Assembly (NCBI RefSeq): GCF_021398715.1
Contig: NZ_CP090347.1
Span: 558,001 to 622,000, forward strand
DNA length: 64,000 nucleotides
Direction: 5' to 3'
Source: Microbacterium binotii
GTDB lineage: Bacteria > Actinomycetota > Actinomycetes > Actinomycetales > Microbacteriaceae
Shown here: piece by piece, positions 7,054 to 14,672 of the stretch
Layout of the letters: every line of letters begins with the position of its first letter
How positions within the stretch are numbered: position 1 is the stretch's first letter
Notes under the pieces: generated by a model
Told to the model about the DNA's origin: nothing
The model's database searches: none
Seen by the model: only the letters and a program-made list of their open reading frames with translations
Program-made: the position numbers and the translations under genes

Positions 7054-8766
7054 ATGACCGCGGACACGATCTCCGGCTCACCGCTCGAGGCCCGCCCCTG
7101 GATCGCTTCCTACGCAGAGGGGGTGCCGGCCGAGATCGAGCCCGTCACCGAGACGCTCGTCGACCTTCTCGACGCATCCGTCTCGCGCTACGGCGACCGC
7201 GTCGCGCTGGAGTTCTTCGGCGCCGAGACGACGTACGCCGAGCTGGGGGAGCAGGTCTCCCGCGCCGCAAACGCCCTGCGCAAGTTGGGCGTGCAGGCGG
7301 GGGACCGGGTCGCGCTCATCCTGCCGAACTGCCCCCAACACGTCGTCGCGTTCTACGCTGCCCTGCGCATCGGCGCGATCGTCGTCGAGCACAACCCGCT
7401 CTACACGCCGCGCGAGCTCCGCCACCAGTTCGAGGTGCACGGCGCCGTCGTCGCGATCGTGTGGGACAAGGTCGCCGACACGGTCGCCGAGTTCCCCGAA
7501 GACGTCGCGCCCTCGGCCATCGTCTCCGTGCGGATGCCGGACGCGCTGCCCTTCGGCAAGCGTCTGGCGCTGCGGCTGCCCGTCGCGAAGGCGCGGGAGA
7601 CGCGCGAAGCCATGACCACCCGCCCGCGCGCCCGCGGCCTGCTCGAATGGTCCGACTTCGTGCGCGTGCGCAAGCTCCCGCGTAAGTGGCCGAAGCCGCG
7701 TCTCGACGACACCGCGCTTCTGCAGCTCACGAGCGGCACCACGGGCACGCCCAAGGCGGCGATCCTCTCGCACCGCAACCTCCGCTCGAACGCCGCGCAG
7801 GGGCGTGCCTGGGTGCCGGGGCTCACCGAGGGTGGCGAGGTGTTCTACGCCGTGCTCCCGCTCTTCCATGCGTACGGGCTCACCCTCTGCCTCACCTTCG
7901 CGATCTCGCTGGGTGCTCGCGTCGTGCTGTTCCCGAAGTTCGACGTGGATGCGGTCATCGCCGCCTCCGCGAGGTCGAAGCCCACGTTCCTGCCCGCCGT
8001 GCCGCCGATCTACGACGCACTCTCGCGGGCCAGCACGCGCAAGGGTGTCGATCTCTCCAGCATCCGTTTCGCGATCTCCGGAGCGACGAGTCTGCCGGTA
8101 CCGACGGTGACGCGCTGGGAGGAGGCGACTGGCGGGCTTCTCGTGGAGGGCTACGGCATGACCGAAACCTCCCCGGTTGCCCTCGGCAACCCGATCGGGC
8201 CCTCGCGGCGCCCCGGCACGGTGGGTGTGCCCTTCCCGAGCACCGAGATCCGGGTCGTCGACCCCGACGATCCGCGCGTTGACCGTCCGGCCGGGGAAGC
8301 GGGGGAGCTGCTCATCCGCGGCCCGCAGGTGTTCCAGGGCTATTGGCAACAGCCCGACGAGACCCAGGCCGTGCTGCTTCCCGGAGGATGGTTGCGCACC
8401 GGCGACATCGTGACGGTGAGCGAGGACGGCTTCGTCACCGTCATCGACCGCGTCAAAGAGCTCATCATCACGGGGGGCTTCAACGTCAGCCCGACCGAGG
8501 TCGAGCAGGTGCTGCTGCTGCATCCGGATGTGGCGGAGGCGGCCGTCGTCGGCATCCCCCGTCCGTCGGGCGGCGAGGATGTGGTGGCGGCGATCGTCAC
8601 GCGCGAGGGTGCAGTCTTCGACGCGGCCGCGCTGCGGGACTTCGCGCGCACGCACATCACCTCGTACAAGGTGCCCAAGCGGATCGTCGAGGTGCAGGAT
8701 CTGCCCCGCTCGCAGATCGGCAAGGTGCTGCGCCGCGTCGTCCGCGAGCGACTCTCGGCCCGCTAG
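7054..8766 (+). CDS. AMP-forming acyl-CoA synthetase (long-chain fatty-acid--CoA ligase type)
   Basis: The protein has 570 residues. I prefer the second ATG (7054) because GGAGG lies seven bases before it, whereas the first ATG (7048) is only one base away. Adenylate-forming motifs are intact: LTSGTTGTPKAAILSHRN near 224, YGMTETSP near 366, GWLRTGD near 445 and the catalytic Lys in SQIGKVLRR near 555. It activates a carboxylic acid, most likely a fatty acid, to its CoA thioester. The gene starts 30 bp after pgl and may share its transcript. Confidence 0.9.
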   Translation: MTADTISGSPLEARPWIASYAEGVPAEIEPVTETLVDLLDASVSRYGDRVALEFFGAETTYAELGEQVSRAANALRKLGVQAGDRVALILPNCPQHVVAFYAALRIGAIVVEHNPLYTPRELRHQFEVHGAVVAIVWDKVADTVAEFPEDVAPSAIVSVRMPDALPFGKRLALRLPVAKARETREAMTTRPRARGLLEWSDFVRVRKLPRKWPKPRLDDTALLQLTSGTTGTPKAAILSHRNLRSNAAQGRAWVPGLTEGGEVFYAVLPLFHAYGLTLCLTFAISLGARVVLFPKFDVDAVIAASARSKPTFLPAVPPIYDALSRASTRKGVDLSSIRFAISGATSLPVPTVTRWEEATGGLLVEGYGMTETSPVALGNPIGPSRRPGTVGVPFPSTEIRVVDPDDPRVDRPAGEAGELLIRGPQVFQGYWQQPDETQAVLLPGGWLRTGDIVTVSEDGFVTVIDRVKELIITGGFNVSPTEVEQVLLLHPDVAEAAVVGIPRPSGGEDVVAAIVTREGAVFDAAALRDFARTHITSYKVPKRIVEVQDLPRSQIGKVLRRVVRERLSAR

Positions 8767-8807
8767 GGCACGGATCGCCTGACATACCGCATCGCCACGC
8801 CGTCTGC

Positions 8808-9668
8808 TCAGTCGGTGAGTTGGCGGTAGGTCAGGCGGGGCTGATCGCTGAGAAGGTGCCCCTCGTGCGAGCGAAGCTCCACCTCGGCAGCGGGGATCGT
8901 CGAGCGGATGCGGCTGGCAGCCGCCACGGCGTCGAGCATCCGGTCCTTTGCGCCGAAGGTGGCGGTCACGCGACCCCGGATGTTCCGCAACAGCTCCGTC
9001 GGGTGCTCGGGGAGCTTGTCGGTTCGAGGCGAGAAGTGTGCGAAGGTCTGCATCGCGTACCGGTCGAGCTGTCGCTGGAGTTCTGTTCGCGCTTCGTCGG
9101 TCCGGTGCGGCCCTGTGAGATAGGACAGAGCACGCTTCCGGCCGCGCTCCCCGAGCCCGGCGAGGAGGCCGGCAACAACGAGCGGGGCGATCTTGCGCGG
9201 GCCGAAACCGCTGGACGAATGAAGGATCAGACGTTCCACCAGCTCGGGGCGGTGTGCCGCGAACGCCGTGGCGATCCACCCGCCGAGCGAGACTCCGACA
9301 TAGGCGGCCGGGGCGCCGATGAGCTGTTGATGCGCTTCGAAGAGCCAGCGGGCTTGATCCTCGGCGGCGAAGGGCACCCGGGTGGGCGTGCTCCTACCTG
9401 GCTCGCCGGGCAGATCGAGCGCGAGGACGTGATGCGACCCGGCCAACTGCAGGATGGTCGGAGCCCAGGACAGCGCCGTCGAGCCCGAGCCGTGCAGAAG
9501 GACGACGGGCGGAGCTGTGAGAGATCCGGCGGTGATTGCCGTGATCTCGCCGATCGAGGTGAGTGCGACGCTCTGTCCGGCATCGGGCAGGTAGCGGTGC
9601 AGAAGCCGCTCATATGTCTCGCGGATCTGGCGGGCACCAGCGCTGCTGCGATAGCGGAGGTCATTCAT
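8808..9668 (-). CDS. Alpha/beta hydrolase, coupled to an HTH gene
   Basis: The 286-residue product has LLHGSGST (residues 58-65), nucleophile elbow VGVSLGG (Ser127) and a likely catalytic His in SHEGHLL near the C-terminus. ATG 9668 overlaps the stop of the upstream HTH gene by eight bases, so translation is coupled and the pair is almost certainly one operon. The HTH protein may sense the substrate or product of this enzyme. The substrate is unknown. Confidence 0.82.
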   Translation of the reverse strand: MNDLRYRSSAGARQIRETYERLLHRYLPDAGQSVALTSIGEITAITAGSLTAPPVVLLHGSGSTALSWAPTILQLAGSHHVLALDLPGEPGRSTPTRVPFAAEDQARWLFEAHQQLIGAPAAYVGVSLGGWIATAFAAHRPELVERLILHSSSGFGPRKIAPLVVAGLLAGLGERGRKRALSYLTGPHRTDEARTELQRQLDRYAMQTFAHFSPRTDKLPEHPTELLRNIRGRVTATFGAKDRMLDAVAAASRIRSTIPAAEVELRSHEGHLLSDQPRLTYRQLTD

Positions 9669-10080
9669 TCGTGATCTCCACAGCATTGTTGATGGTGACG
9701 AGGACGTCCAGGACGGCCTCGAGCGGACCGGACGCGATGATCTGGAGCGCGAGATCATCTGGCATTCGCACGATCTGAAGTGCGACCCGGGGTGCCGCCC
9801 CATTCGCATTGAGCAGGTCTGAGACTCGCCGTTCCTGTTCCGCGCTCGCGGCGTCGACGCGAACGACGACGGAGGCCGCAGTCCGCGTCGACGCGCCATC
9901 CTGGGTGGGCGCTGCCAGGGGCGCACCGCCTTCGATGAGCTTCAGATCCTTGATGTGAATGCGGTACTGCTTGCCGATGCGGGTCGCTTGCAGACGTCCA
10001 CTGCGGATGTACTCGCGCACGGTACGGGGCCGGAGCTGTAGACGGGCAGCAACGTCGTCGACACTCAGAAGCTCTTCCAC
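9661..10080 (-). CDS. Excisionase-type HTH regulator with an extra C-terminal domain
   Basis: The 139-residue product starts at GTG 10080. Residues 1-55 form a MerR/BldC/excisionase-like winged helix (SVDDVAARLQLRPRTVREYI, then the GRLQATRIGKQYRI wing). About residues 70-139 make a second small domain with alternating strands and helices that I do not recognise. It may bind a ligand or form dimers. Immediately upstream lie three TACATA/TATGTA half-sites, a likely autoregulatory operator. No phage genes are nearby, so this is a cellular regulator rather than a true excisionase. Confidence 0.75.
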   Translation of the reverse strand: MEELLSVDDVAARLQLRPRTVREYIRSGRLQATRIGKQYRIHIKDLKLIEGGAPLAAPTQDGASTRTAASVVVRVDAASAEQERRVSDLLNANGAAPRVALQIVRMPDDLALQIIASGPLEAVLDVLVTINNAVEITNE

Positions 10081-10083
10081 GGC

Positions 10084-10117
10084 TACATACTGCCATAAAC
10101 GTACATAAATGTATGTA
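10084..10117 (-). promoter_or_regulatory. TACATA palindromic operator of the HTH/hydrolase operon
   Basis: TACATA-AATG-TATGTA (10102-10117) is a perfect 6-bp inverted repeat. A further direct TACATA lies at 10084-10089, within ten bases of the GTG start. The AT-rich block stands out in this GC-rich region. Its position fits repression by the HTH protein encoded just downstream. Confidence 0.6.
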
Positions 10118-10126
10118 AGGGAGCTC

Positions 10127-11101
10127 TTATTCGCGCGAGAGGGTCACCAGCCCGCGGCGCGAGGCGGACTTCGCGAGCCCTTCCGCCTCGGCGAGACGAA
10201 GGGTGCGCGCCGGCAGCGGAGGAAGCTCGGATGCGAGTCCGTCCGCCTGCTTCGCGATGCCCACCAGCAGCGCCAGATCGATCCCCGGTGCGGTGACTTC
10301 AAGCCGCGCGTAGTCGCTCGTGATGCCCCATCGCAGCCGCTCGATCTCGCTCAGCCGAAGCGCGTGCGTCGCCTCACCTGCCGTGATCCACATCCGGTCG
10401 CGTGACACGCGCACGCTCGCCTCGACCGAGCGCCTGCGCAGCAGTGCGGTGACGACGAGGTAGGCCGGGAAGGCGAAGAGCGCCCCGAGCGCGAGGATCA
10501 GCAGGCGGGGTCCGAGTCGCTCGACGATGGTGCTGAATGTGATGAGCGCCGTCGTGACGACCGCCCCCGTCACGACGATGGTGGCGACCATCCACACGGT
10601 GAGCTCCCGCATCCGCATCGGGATCGCCCGGAAGCGGACGATGACCGCGTCGCCGTCGTTCTCCCAGGCGAGCGGTACCCGCGGCTGTGCTCGGGTCTTG
10701 CCCGGCAGGAGGTTGATCACGCGGTTGAGAAGCGTGATCCAGACCCAGCCGGCGGCTGGCGGCAGTGCGAGCAGCAGCCCCGCGTAGATCGCCCGCGGTG
10801 CGCCGGGCGCGAAGAGCGGCGGAAGGAGTTCGATCGATGCGTACAGCGCTGGTGCGAGCGCGACGGCCACGAGCAGGTGGACGATCGCGCCGGTCGGATG
10901 CGGCATGCGAACCGTGAGGTTCACGAACCAGATCCCGCAGAGGGCCCCAGCGATGATCGACATCAGGTACGAGAAAAATCCGCCGTCGGTGAGGTATCCG
11001 GGCAGCGCTGCCAGGATGCAGGCGGCCGCCCAGACCAGCGGATTCAGGGCGATCCTCCGCAGCAGAGGCGGCCGTCTCGCCGCCTCGGCGGGGTCGTTCA
11101 C
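10127..11101 (-). CDS. Hypothetical multi-pass membrane protein
   Basis: The 324-residue protein starts at GTG 11101, with TAGAAT (11113-11108) six bases before the start, predicting a leaderless mRNA. Hydrophobic segments are visible around residues 18-36, 40-60, 72-90, 105-125 and two more around 168-215. The C-terminal hundred residues are soluble and begin with strand-like RSVEASVRVSRDRMWI, which could be a PH-like domain. I do not recognise a family. It is divergent from the hsp20 gene with a 159-bp gap. Confidence 0.65.
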   Translation of the reverse strand: MNDPAEAARRPPLLRRIALNPLVWAAACILAALPGYLTDGGFFSYLMSIIAGALCGIWFVNLTVRMPHPTGAIVHLLVAVALAPALYASIELLPPLFAPGAPRAIYAGLLLALPPAAGWVWITLLNRVINLLPGKTRAQPRVPLAWENDGDAVIVRFRAIPMRMRELTVWMVATIVVTGAVVTTALITFSTIVERLGPRLLILALGALFAFPAYLVVTALLRRRSVEASVRVSRDRMWITAGEATHALRLSEIERLRWGITSDYARLEVTAPGIDLALLVGIAKQADGLASELPPLPARTLRLAEAEGLAKSASRRGLVTLSRE

Positions 11102-11150
11102 CCGCCGATTCTATGAGGTCACAGAAACGCTCTGGAGGGCGCTGTGAGAA

Positions 11151-11177
11151 CTAGCACTCTCCATGCGAGAGTGCTAA
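11151..11177 (+). promoter_or_regulatory. CIRCE element (HrcA operator)
   Basis: CTAGCACTC-N9-GAGTGCTAA matches the CIRCE consensus TTAGCACTC-N9-GAGTGCTAA at 17 of 18 arm positions, with the exact nine-base spacer. It lies 84 bp upstream of the hsp20 start codon. HrcA repression at normal temperature is the established role of this element. Confidence 0.9.
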
Positions 11178-11186
11178 TCTGTGATT

Positions 11187-11207
11187 GTTGAGCCAAGGGG
11201 GCTCAAC
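11187..11207 (+). promoter_or_regulatory. HAIR-like element (HspR operator candidate)
   Basis: GTTGAGC-N7-GCTCAAC is a perfect 7-bp inverted repeat whose core TTGAG-N9-CTCAA has the same geometry as the HspR-binding HAIR element (CTTGAGT-N7-ACTCAAG). The outer and inner bases differ from consensus. It sits ten bases downstream of the CIRCE element. Confidence 0.6.
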
Positions 11208-11260
11208 TTAGGGACTACGGGTCGGATCCCGCATCCGATCCCGCTCGAGAGGAGACGACT

Positions 11261-11698
11261 ATGGCTGCATACGACTCGCTCCGTGACCTGGAGCGCATGG
11301 CGAACACGTTCTTCGACACCGCGCGGCGCGGCCCTCGGCAGATGCCGATGGACCTCTACCGCGACGGTGACCACTACGTCCTCACCGCCGACCTGCCGGG
11401 CATCGATCCCGGATCGGTCGACGTCGACATCGACGGTCAGCTGCTCACCATCCGTGCCGAGCGCACGCTTTCGGCGGGTGACGGAGTCACCTGGATCACG
11501 CGGGAGCGGACGTCGGGCACGTTCTTGCGTCAGTTGAGCCTCGGTCAGGGGCTCGACACCGAGAAGATCTCGGCGAGCTACCGCAACGGCGTGCTGAGTG
11601 TCACGATCCCCGTCAGCGAGAAGGCCAAGCCGCGGAAGGTCGAGATCGTGACGGGTGACGACGCCCCCGCGCTGCAGGTCTCGGAGTCGCAGAGCTGA
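11261..11698 (+). CDS. Small heat-shock protein, Hsp20/alpha-crystallin family
   Basis: The 145-residue chaperone starts at ATG 11261 behind GAGAGGAG. The alpha-crystallin domain spans about residues 25-125: it opens with MPMDLYRDGDHYVLTADLPG and ends with YRNGVLSVTIPV, the conserved A/G-x-x-N-G-V-L strand. A short polar tail follows. It binds unfolding proteins without ATP. Upstream CIRCE and HAIR-like elements predict repression by HrcA and HspR together and strong heat induction. It is a single-gene unit. The right copy of the 187-bp repeat, with its terminator, follows. Confidence 0.95.
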   Translation: MAAYDSLRDLERMANTFFDTARRGPRQMPMDLYRDGDHYVLTADLPGIDPGSVDVDIDGQLLTIRAERTLSAGDGVTWITRERTSGTFLRQLSLGQGLDTEKISASYRNGVLSVTIPVSEKAKPRKVEIVTGDDAPALQVSESQS

Positions 11699-11716
11699 CG
11701 CATCGCGGACAGCAGT

Positions 11717-11750
11717 AAGGGCCGGTCGGAGAGGCTTCCGACCGGCCCTT
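11717..11750 (+). terminator. Intrinsic terminator after hsp20 (repeat copy 2)
   Basis: The same perfect 14-bp stem and six-base loop as in copy 1, 18 bases after the hsp20 stop. Confidence 0.75.
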
Positions 11751-11827
11751 GTCCCTTTGCACCAAGAGTGTCCTGCAATCACATGTCGGTAGCTGCCACA
11801 GCAAAACAACTACCGTGCGAGCACTCT

Positions 11828-11866
11828 ATAACGGTGAGGTAACGGAGGGGAAGAGGTTTCCGTTAC
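11828..11866 (+). promoter_or_regulatory. MtrA-box-like direct repeat (copy 2)
   Basis: ATAAC-GGTGAG-GTAAC at 11828-11843 matches the MtrA box more closely than copy 1. GGTAACGGA (11838-11846) is also inverted by TCCGTTACC (11859-11867), so the strand can fold into a 9-bp stem. The next gene is a membrane protein about 230 bp away, not an evident cell-wall hydrolase. Confidence 0.45.
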
Positions 11867-11898
11867 CTTTTCGTGATTCTTTGCCGACGCATAGCCGA

Positions 11899-12093
11899 CT
11901 ACCGGGTGAGCGGTCAGGTGCGCGCCCCGCGCCGGCGCGCCGGGAGACTGTCGTCGAGAAGATCGTGGAGCCTCAAGGAGTCGAGCCCTCCAGCCCTGAC
12001 CGGACGCGACTCGGCGAGGAAGTTGTTGGGACCATGCAACGGTTCGGTCGGCAGCGGACATGAACGGGTTATCGCCACCCGATGGGATCACCA
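11899..12093. other. Intergenic stretch without a recognisable gene
   Basis: No coding frame with family similarity is visible. Bases 11965-12000 faintly resemble the complement of a tRNA-Ala 3' end, but the T-arm does not pair properly. The promoter of the membrane protein/sigma pair should lie here. Confidence 0.4.
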
Positions 12094-12858
12094 ATGAACA
12101 CCATGTCCGACGCCGAGCTGCTCACAGTTCTGCGTGCTGCTGACCCTGCGTCTGCAATCACCTTGTCGACCGCCGAGGCATCCGAGTCTCTGCGGCGGTC
12201 GCGCGCAGCACGTAAGCCGCGACGTCGGCTGCTCATTGCGACAAGTCTGGCCGCAGTTCTTGTGGTCGGCGTTCCTGCAGGTGCCCTCGCCTCAGGGCTT
12301 GTCGCACGTACCGGATGGTTCGGATCGCCGAACCCCGGCGATGACCGCGGTTCGTGCACGAGTACTGAGTACGACTGCAACAGCGAGTGGATCGATCTGA
12401 GCGCTCCCGATCTCGACGAGGTCGTCGAGTCGGTCTACCCCGAGTGGATGCCGCTCGCGCCGGGCGTCACCCGGGAGGACCTCACTGGCCGTGTCGTGGT
12501 GATCATGACAGCTGACAACGCACTCGCGCCGGAGCGGCTGCTCCGACGCACCTTCGAGTCCGAGTCTTACAAGGACTGGCTCGGCGCGTGGATCGCAGCT
12601 CACGACAGGGGTGACGCCGTGGCGCAAGAAGCCGCGTCGCGAGTGATCACGGAAGCATCTGATTGGCCGACGCTGGTCGCGACGGACGGAGGTGGCGTCA
12701 CCGACATCATGCGTGCATACGCCGAGCGGATCGCAGCAGGGGATAGCGATGCGGCCCAGGCGATGGCGCAGTTCGAGGGTGCGCCCGGCTGGGATGGTGT
12801 CGATCGCTCGGCGCTCGGCGAGGAGATCTACAACGAAGTCCTGGGAGACAGGCGGTGA
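12094..12858 (+). CDS. Single-pass membrane protein paired with a sigma factor (candidate anti-sigma or co-regulator)
   Basis: The product has about 254 residues. ATGs occur at 12082, 12094 and 12103. I prefer 12094, five bases after GGGAT, but this is uncertain. A short basic cytoplasmic part (RAARKPRRR) leads into one transmembrane helix near residues 44-66, followed by about 185 outside residues including two close Cys (SCTSTEYDC). No zinc-binding anti-sigma motif is seen. Its last four bases (GTGA) are the start of the sigma gene, which argues for functional pairing. Confidence 0.65.
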   Translation: MNTMSDAELLTVLRAADPASAITLSTAEASESLRRSRAARKPRRRLLIATSLAAVLVVGVPAGALASGLVARTGWFGSPNPGDDRGSCTSTEYDCNSEWIDLSAPDLDEVVESVYPEWMPLAPGVTREDLTGRVVVIMTADNALAPERLLRRTFESESYKDWLGAWIAAHDRGDAVAQEAASRVITEASDWPTLVATDGGGVTDIMRAYAERIAAGDSDAAQAMAQFEGAPGWDGVDRSALGEEIYNEVLGDRR

Positions 12859-13418
12859 GCGCGGCCGATGCCATCGGCGGTGAGAACGATGCTGAGCACA
12901 TCTTCGAGGCTCTTACCGGGGTGACTCGGTCCGCGGAAGGGGCGTTCGAGGAGGCCGTGGCGCCGCTCGTCCCTTTGCTGCTGCGCTACTTCGCGCGTCG
13001 TGTATCGCCCGTTGACGATGCGGCCGATTGCACCTCCGAAACGCTCATCGCGCTCTGGAAGCACCGCACGCGTCTTCCGATCGCTGAGGCTGAACGCAGA
13101 GCCTGGGCATACGGGATCGCGCGGAAGGTGCTGTCGACCCACCGCCGCGGGCGCGTACGTCGCGACCTGGCGCACGAAGCGCTGCGCGCCGCCGCATCCG
13201 TACCGGCCCCTCCTATCCCGGACGAGGCTTTCATCGCAGCTGAGGCACTCAAGCTTCTGCCAGAGCGCGACCAGGAACTCATTCGACTCGTGGTGTGGGA
13301 GGAACTGTCGATCGCGGCAGCGGGTCGCGTCGTGGGGGTGGGTCCGGCGACTGCGCGTTCGCGCTATTCCCGTGCACTCACACGACTGCGTGGCGCATAC
13401 GAGGCGCTCGAGTCGTGA
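12855..13418 (+). CDS. RNA polymerase sigma factor, ECF-like sigma-70
   Basis: The 187-residue protein starts at GTG 12855, inside the preceding gene. Region 2 is seen around residues 45-95 (DDAADCTSETLIALW, then WAYGIARKVLSTHRRG). Region 4 runs from LPERDQELIRLVVWEELS to ARSRYSRALTRLR at the C-terminus. There is no extra C-terminal domain. The linked membrane protein is the probable regulator, suggesting a response to an envelope signal. Targets are unknown. A short GGAGG/CCTCC hairpin follows the stop. Confidence 0.85.
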   Translation: MSAADAIGGENDAEHIFEALTGVTRSAEGAFEEAVAPLVPLLLRYFARRVSPVDDAADCTSETLIALWKHRTRLPIAEAERRAWAYGIARKVLSTHRRGRVRRDLAHEALRAAASVPAPPIPDEAFIAAEALKLLPERDQELIRLVVWEELSIAAAGRVVGVGPATARSRYSRALTRLRGAYEALES

Positions 13419-13482
13419 GCAAGGAGGTGACCCTCCGGCAACCGGTACCTCGGCGCGGAAGATGTTGATCTGTTATCGGACG

Positions 13483-13791
13483 TCAGTTCTCGCGGACCGG
13501 CGTGATCAGCACCCCGCCGAAGCGCGCCTCGGAGTACTCCCACTCGCGCCCGTCGACCCAGACCCGGGCCGAGGCGCAGGGGAGTGACTCGTGTTCGCCG
13601 TCGGGCCAGTGCAGGACGAAGCCGCCGCCGAAGGAGGCGTTCGATCCGGTGACGCGGGCGCCGTCCGCATCCACTGCGCGAGCCTCGCACTCGCCGCAGA
13701 GGTACTCGGGGTACCGGTCCGACTGCGCGACCTGGGCGCCGCAATTCGGGCAGGGTTGCGTGCCGCGGGAACCGGGGAGGAAAGCGCTCAT
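13483..13791 (-). CDS. Small zinc-ribbon hypothetical protein
   Basis: The 102-residue protein has CPNC (C14, C17) and CGEC (C32, C35), a classic four-cysteine zinc ribbon, followed by a beta-rich part with several Trp and acidic residues. The role is unknown. TACACT at 13803-13798 ends six bases before ATG 13791, so the mRNA is probably leaderless. It converges on the sigma-factor gene. Confidence 0.7.
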   Translation of the reverse strand: MSAFLPGSRGTQPCPNCGAQVAQSDRYPEYLCGECEARAVDADGARVTGSNASFGGGFVLHWPDGEHESLPCASARVWVDGREWEYSEARFGGVLITPVREN

Positions 13792-13813
13792 GGCACGAGT
13801 GTAGGTCGGGTGT

Positions 13814-14584
13814 TCACGCCGCCGGCGGGAGCCAGATCGTCAGGCGCACGGCGTCGTCCGGCAGATGGAGGATCTCATAACTCCGCTCGACGACGACACC
13901 GTCGAGGCCCCGGATGCGGGTGGTCGCGCCCCGGCGCCGCTCGACGATGTGGCCGCTCCACCATGCCGTGAACTGCGGGCTCCTCGTCCCGAGCTCGCGC
14001 ACGAGATCCCCGAGTCGCGGATCATCCAGGCGGTCGACGTTCGCCGCGCGCAGGTGGGCGACGGCGCCGCGGGCGAGCTCCTCCCAGTCGAGGAAGGTCT
14101 CCCGGGCGCGCGGGTCGGTCAGCAGATAGCGGCACGTGTTGCGCTGCGGGGGCGGAAGCTCAGCGAGCCCGGCGTGCAGCGACATCCCCTCCTCGTTCGC
14201 CGCGACGATCGTGCTGAACCTGTCGAGCACGTACGCGGGGTGTGGGCGGACCGCCGCGACGAGCGCCGACATCCGCGGGAGGAGGCCGCTGTCCGCCCTC
14301 GGCTCGGCGGGCGCAGCGTCGGCGTCGCGGAGCCGCACGAGATGACGCGCCGCATCCGGTGACAGCGCGAGCGCGTGGGCGAGAGCCGTGAGTACGGCAT
14401 CGCTCGGGTGGGATTCGCGCCCCTGCTCGAGCCGGATGTAGTAGTCGACGCTGATCCCGGCGCGGGTCGCGACCTCCTCGCGGCGCAGGCCTGGAGTCCG
14501 CCGGGCGCCGGGGGAGTCGTGCCCGGGCGCGAGCGCCCTGTCCTGACGGCGAGCACGGAGGAAGTCGCCGAGTTCGTTCGCGAT
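13814..14584 (-). CDS. XRE-family regulator, MmyB-like ligand-binding domain; unusual start
   Basis: The product has about 256 residues. The HTH carries the MmyB-family marker RRTPGLRREEVATRAGISVD and then YIRLEQGRE. The rest matches the MmyB-type ligand-binding domain in length and Trp-rich style. The start is puzzling: the only ATG or GTG upstream (14674, 14680) overlap the divergent methyltransferase start, while the good ribosome site GAGAGGAG lies six bases before an ATC at 14584. I give the ATC position. The family normally begins just here. Its likely partner is the divergent methyltransferase. Confidence 0.75.
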   Translation of the reverse strand: MANELGDFLRARRQDRALAPGHDSPGARRTPGLRREEVATRAGISVDYYIRLEQGRESHPSDAVLTALAHALALSPDAARHLVRLRDADAAPAEPRADSGLLPRMSALVAAVRPHPAYVLDRFSTIVAANEEGMSLHAGLAELPPPQRNTCRYLLTDPRARETFLDWEELARGAVAHLRAANVDRLDDPRLGDLVRELGTRSPQFTAWWSGHIVERRRGATTRIRGLDGVVVERSYEILHLPDDAVRLTIWLPPAA

Positions 14585-14672
14585 GACCGGCTCCTCTCGG
14601 CTGGGTGGGTGGACCGCTCCTATGAACAGTACGGTCTTCCGTCGGGACGACTCGAAGCCGGAGCCTGGAGGC

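Larger units (their letters stand above)
11712..11898. repeat. 187-bp direct repeat, copy 2
   Basis: This is identical to 2757-2943 at 185 of 187 positions. Here it follows the hsp20 stop by 13 bases, so its hairpin acts as the hsp20 terminator. Both TAAC half-sites are intact in this copy (second half-site GTAAC). The element therefore sits after unrelated genes in its two places. Confidence 0.9.

Noticed and set aside
2757..11898. Integrative element with the 187-bp repeats as attL/attR
   Set aside because: No integrase, excisionase-recombinase pair, relaxase or phage gene lies between the copies. The HTH at 9661 resembles excisionase only in fold. The repeat also carries terminator and promoter features unlike an att core.
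11965..12000. Resemblance to the complement of a tRNA-Ala 3' end
   Set aside because: The acceptor-like GGCTCCAC is present, but the T-arm does not form five pairs and no anticodon or D arm precedes it, so it is probably chance.
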